In this document: in pieces, positions 42,027-42,160 of the stretch
Layout of the letters: the number at the start of each line of letters is the position of its first letter
Position numbering within the stretch: position 1 is the stretch's first letter
NCBI GenBank assembly: GCA_017935045.1
Contig: JAGBIJ010000044.1
Location: 1-42,160, forward strand
Origin: Muribaculaceae bacterium
GTDB lineage: Bacteria > Bacteroidota > Bacteroidia > Bacteroidales > Muribaculaceae
DNA: 42,160 nucleotides
Direction: 5' to 3'
Program-made: the position numbers and the translations under genes
The notes under the pieces: model-generated
What the model was told of the DNA's origin: nothing
What the model saw: the letters and a program-made list of their open reading frames with translations, nothing else
The model's database searches: none

Positions 42027-42160
42027 TTTGTCAGTTCGGAAAAAGGGCGTAACTTTGCACTCGCAAAACGGGAAACACGACAGCTTCCCGGGCAGCGAAA
42101 AGAGAACATTGACAGAGATGCAACAGACAGAAGTAGTACGAGACGAGTAAAATAAACAAG
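42027..42160 (+). promoter_or_regulatory. Strong promoter with stable-RNA-like leader at the window edge
   Basis: TTTG (42027-42030), 19 bases, TAACTTTG (42050-42057) is a near-ideal Bacteroidota promoter. The roughly 100-nt leader has a six-base-pair stem (42069-42074 with 42085-42090) and an AAAGAGAACATTGACAG-type stretch (42099-42115) that recalls the leaders before 16S rRNA genes. No start codon with a long frame follows. I infer that an rRNA or other stable-RNA operon begins just past 42160. Confidence 0.5.

Noticed and set aside
41675-42109. 144-codon minus-strand frame
   Set aside because: It runs over the sigma factor terminator and the right-edge promoter and is basic/Arg-rich noise.

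Overview
The window reads as chromosomal DNA of a gut-type Bacteroidales bacterium; Muribaculaceae is my guess, not proven. The clues are the Bacteroidota promoter type (TTTG, 19-21 bp, TAnnTTTG) before many genes, C-terminal type IX secretion (T9SS) sorting domains on several secreted proteins, an inositol-lipid gene set, and housekeeping genes of Bacteroidota type (metG with a C-terminal EMAP domain, type III pantothenate kinase coaX, lptC, a divIC/ftsB-like gene). No tRNA, IS element, integrase or CRISPR array was seen.

Left end (1-9500). After about 600 bp of repeat-rich non-coding DNA comes a tight six-gene minus-strand operon: an MmeI-like DNA methyltransferase, a protein with a Cys/His metal-site pattern, an SF2 helicase, a GIY-YIG nuclease, an AlbA_2/HATPase regulator-like protein and a 74-residue protein. 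Genes overlap or lie 2-10 nt apart. It looks like a multi-gene DNA-modification/defence system and is my first candidate for an undescribed system. A structured leader precedes the methyltransferase.

9789-19100 (minus strand). An RHS/YD-repeat polymorphic-toxin locus: a T9SS-sorted secreted protein, an RHS-family partner (1049 aa), an RHS protein (1163 aa) whose AT-rich C-terminal module carries an HExxH metallopeptidase motif, a secreted 391-aa protein and an unlisted 51-aa lipoprotein-like ORF. The last two are candidate immunity proteins.

19200-25800. metG (plus) converges on a secreted GH13 amylase (minus) across a bidirectional terminator. Upstream of the amylase is a minus-strand trio: thioredoxin, a membrane protein fusing a C39-peptidase-like domain to a VKOR domain, and a 41-aa peptide gene whose start overlaps the VKOR stop. 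The trio resembles a peptide maturation or export unit.

25850-31910 (plus). pdxA leads into a nucleotidyltransferase, an ATP-grasp-like protein, a CDP-alcohol phosphatidyltransferase and a HAD phosphatase, followed after a separate leader by myo-inositol-1-phosphate synthase. Together they look like a variant inositol phospholipid pathway.

32000-36930 (plus). A housekeeping/envelope operon: divIC/ftsB-like, a membrane protein, coaX, an outer-membrane beta-barrel, lptC and a CBS-domain transporter. It is followed by a large secreted GH31 glucosidase with starch-binding modules (36996-40892), an ECF sigma factor (41178-41678), and at the right edge a strong promoter whose leader suggests a stable-RNA operon just outside the window.
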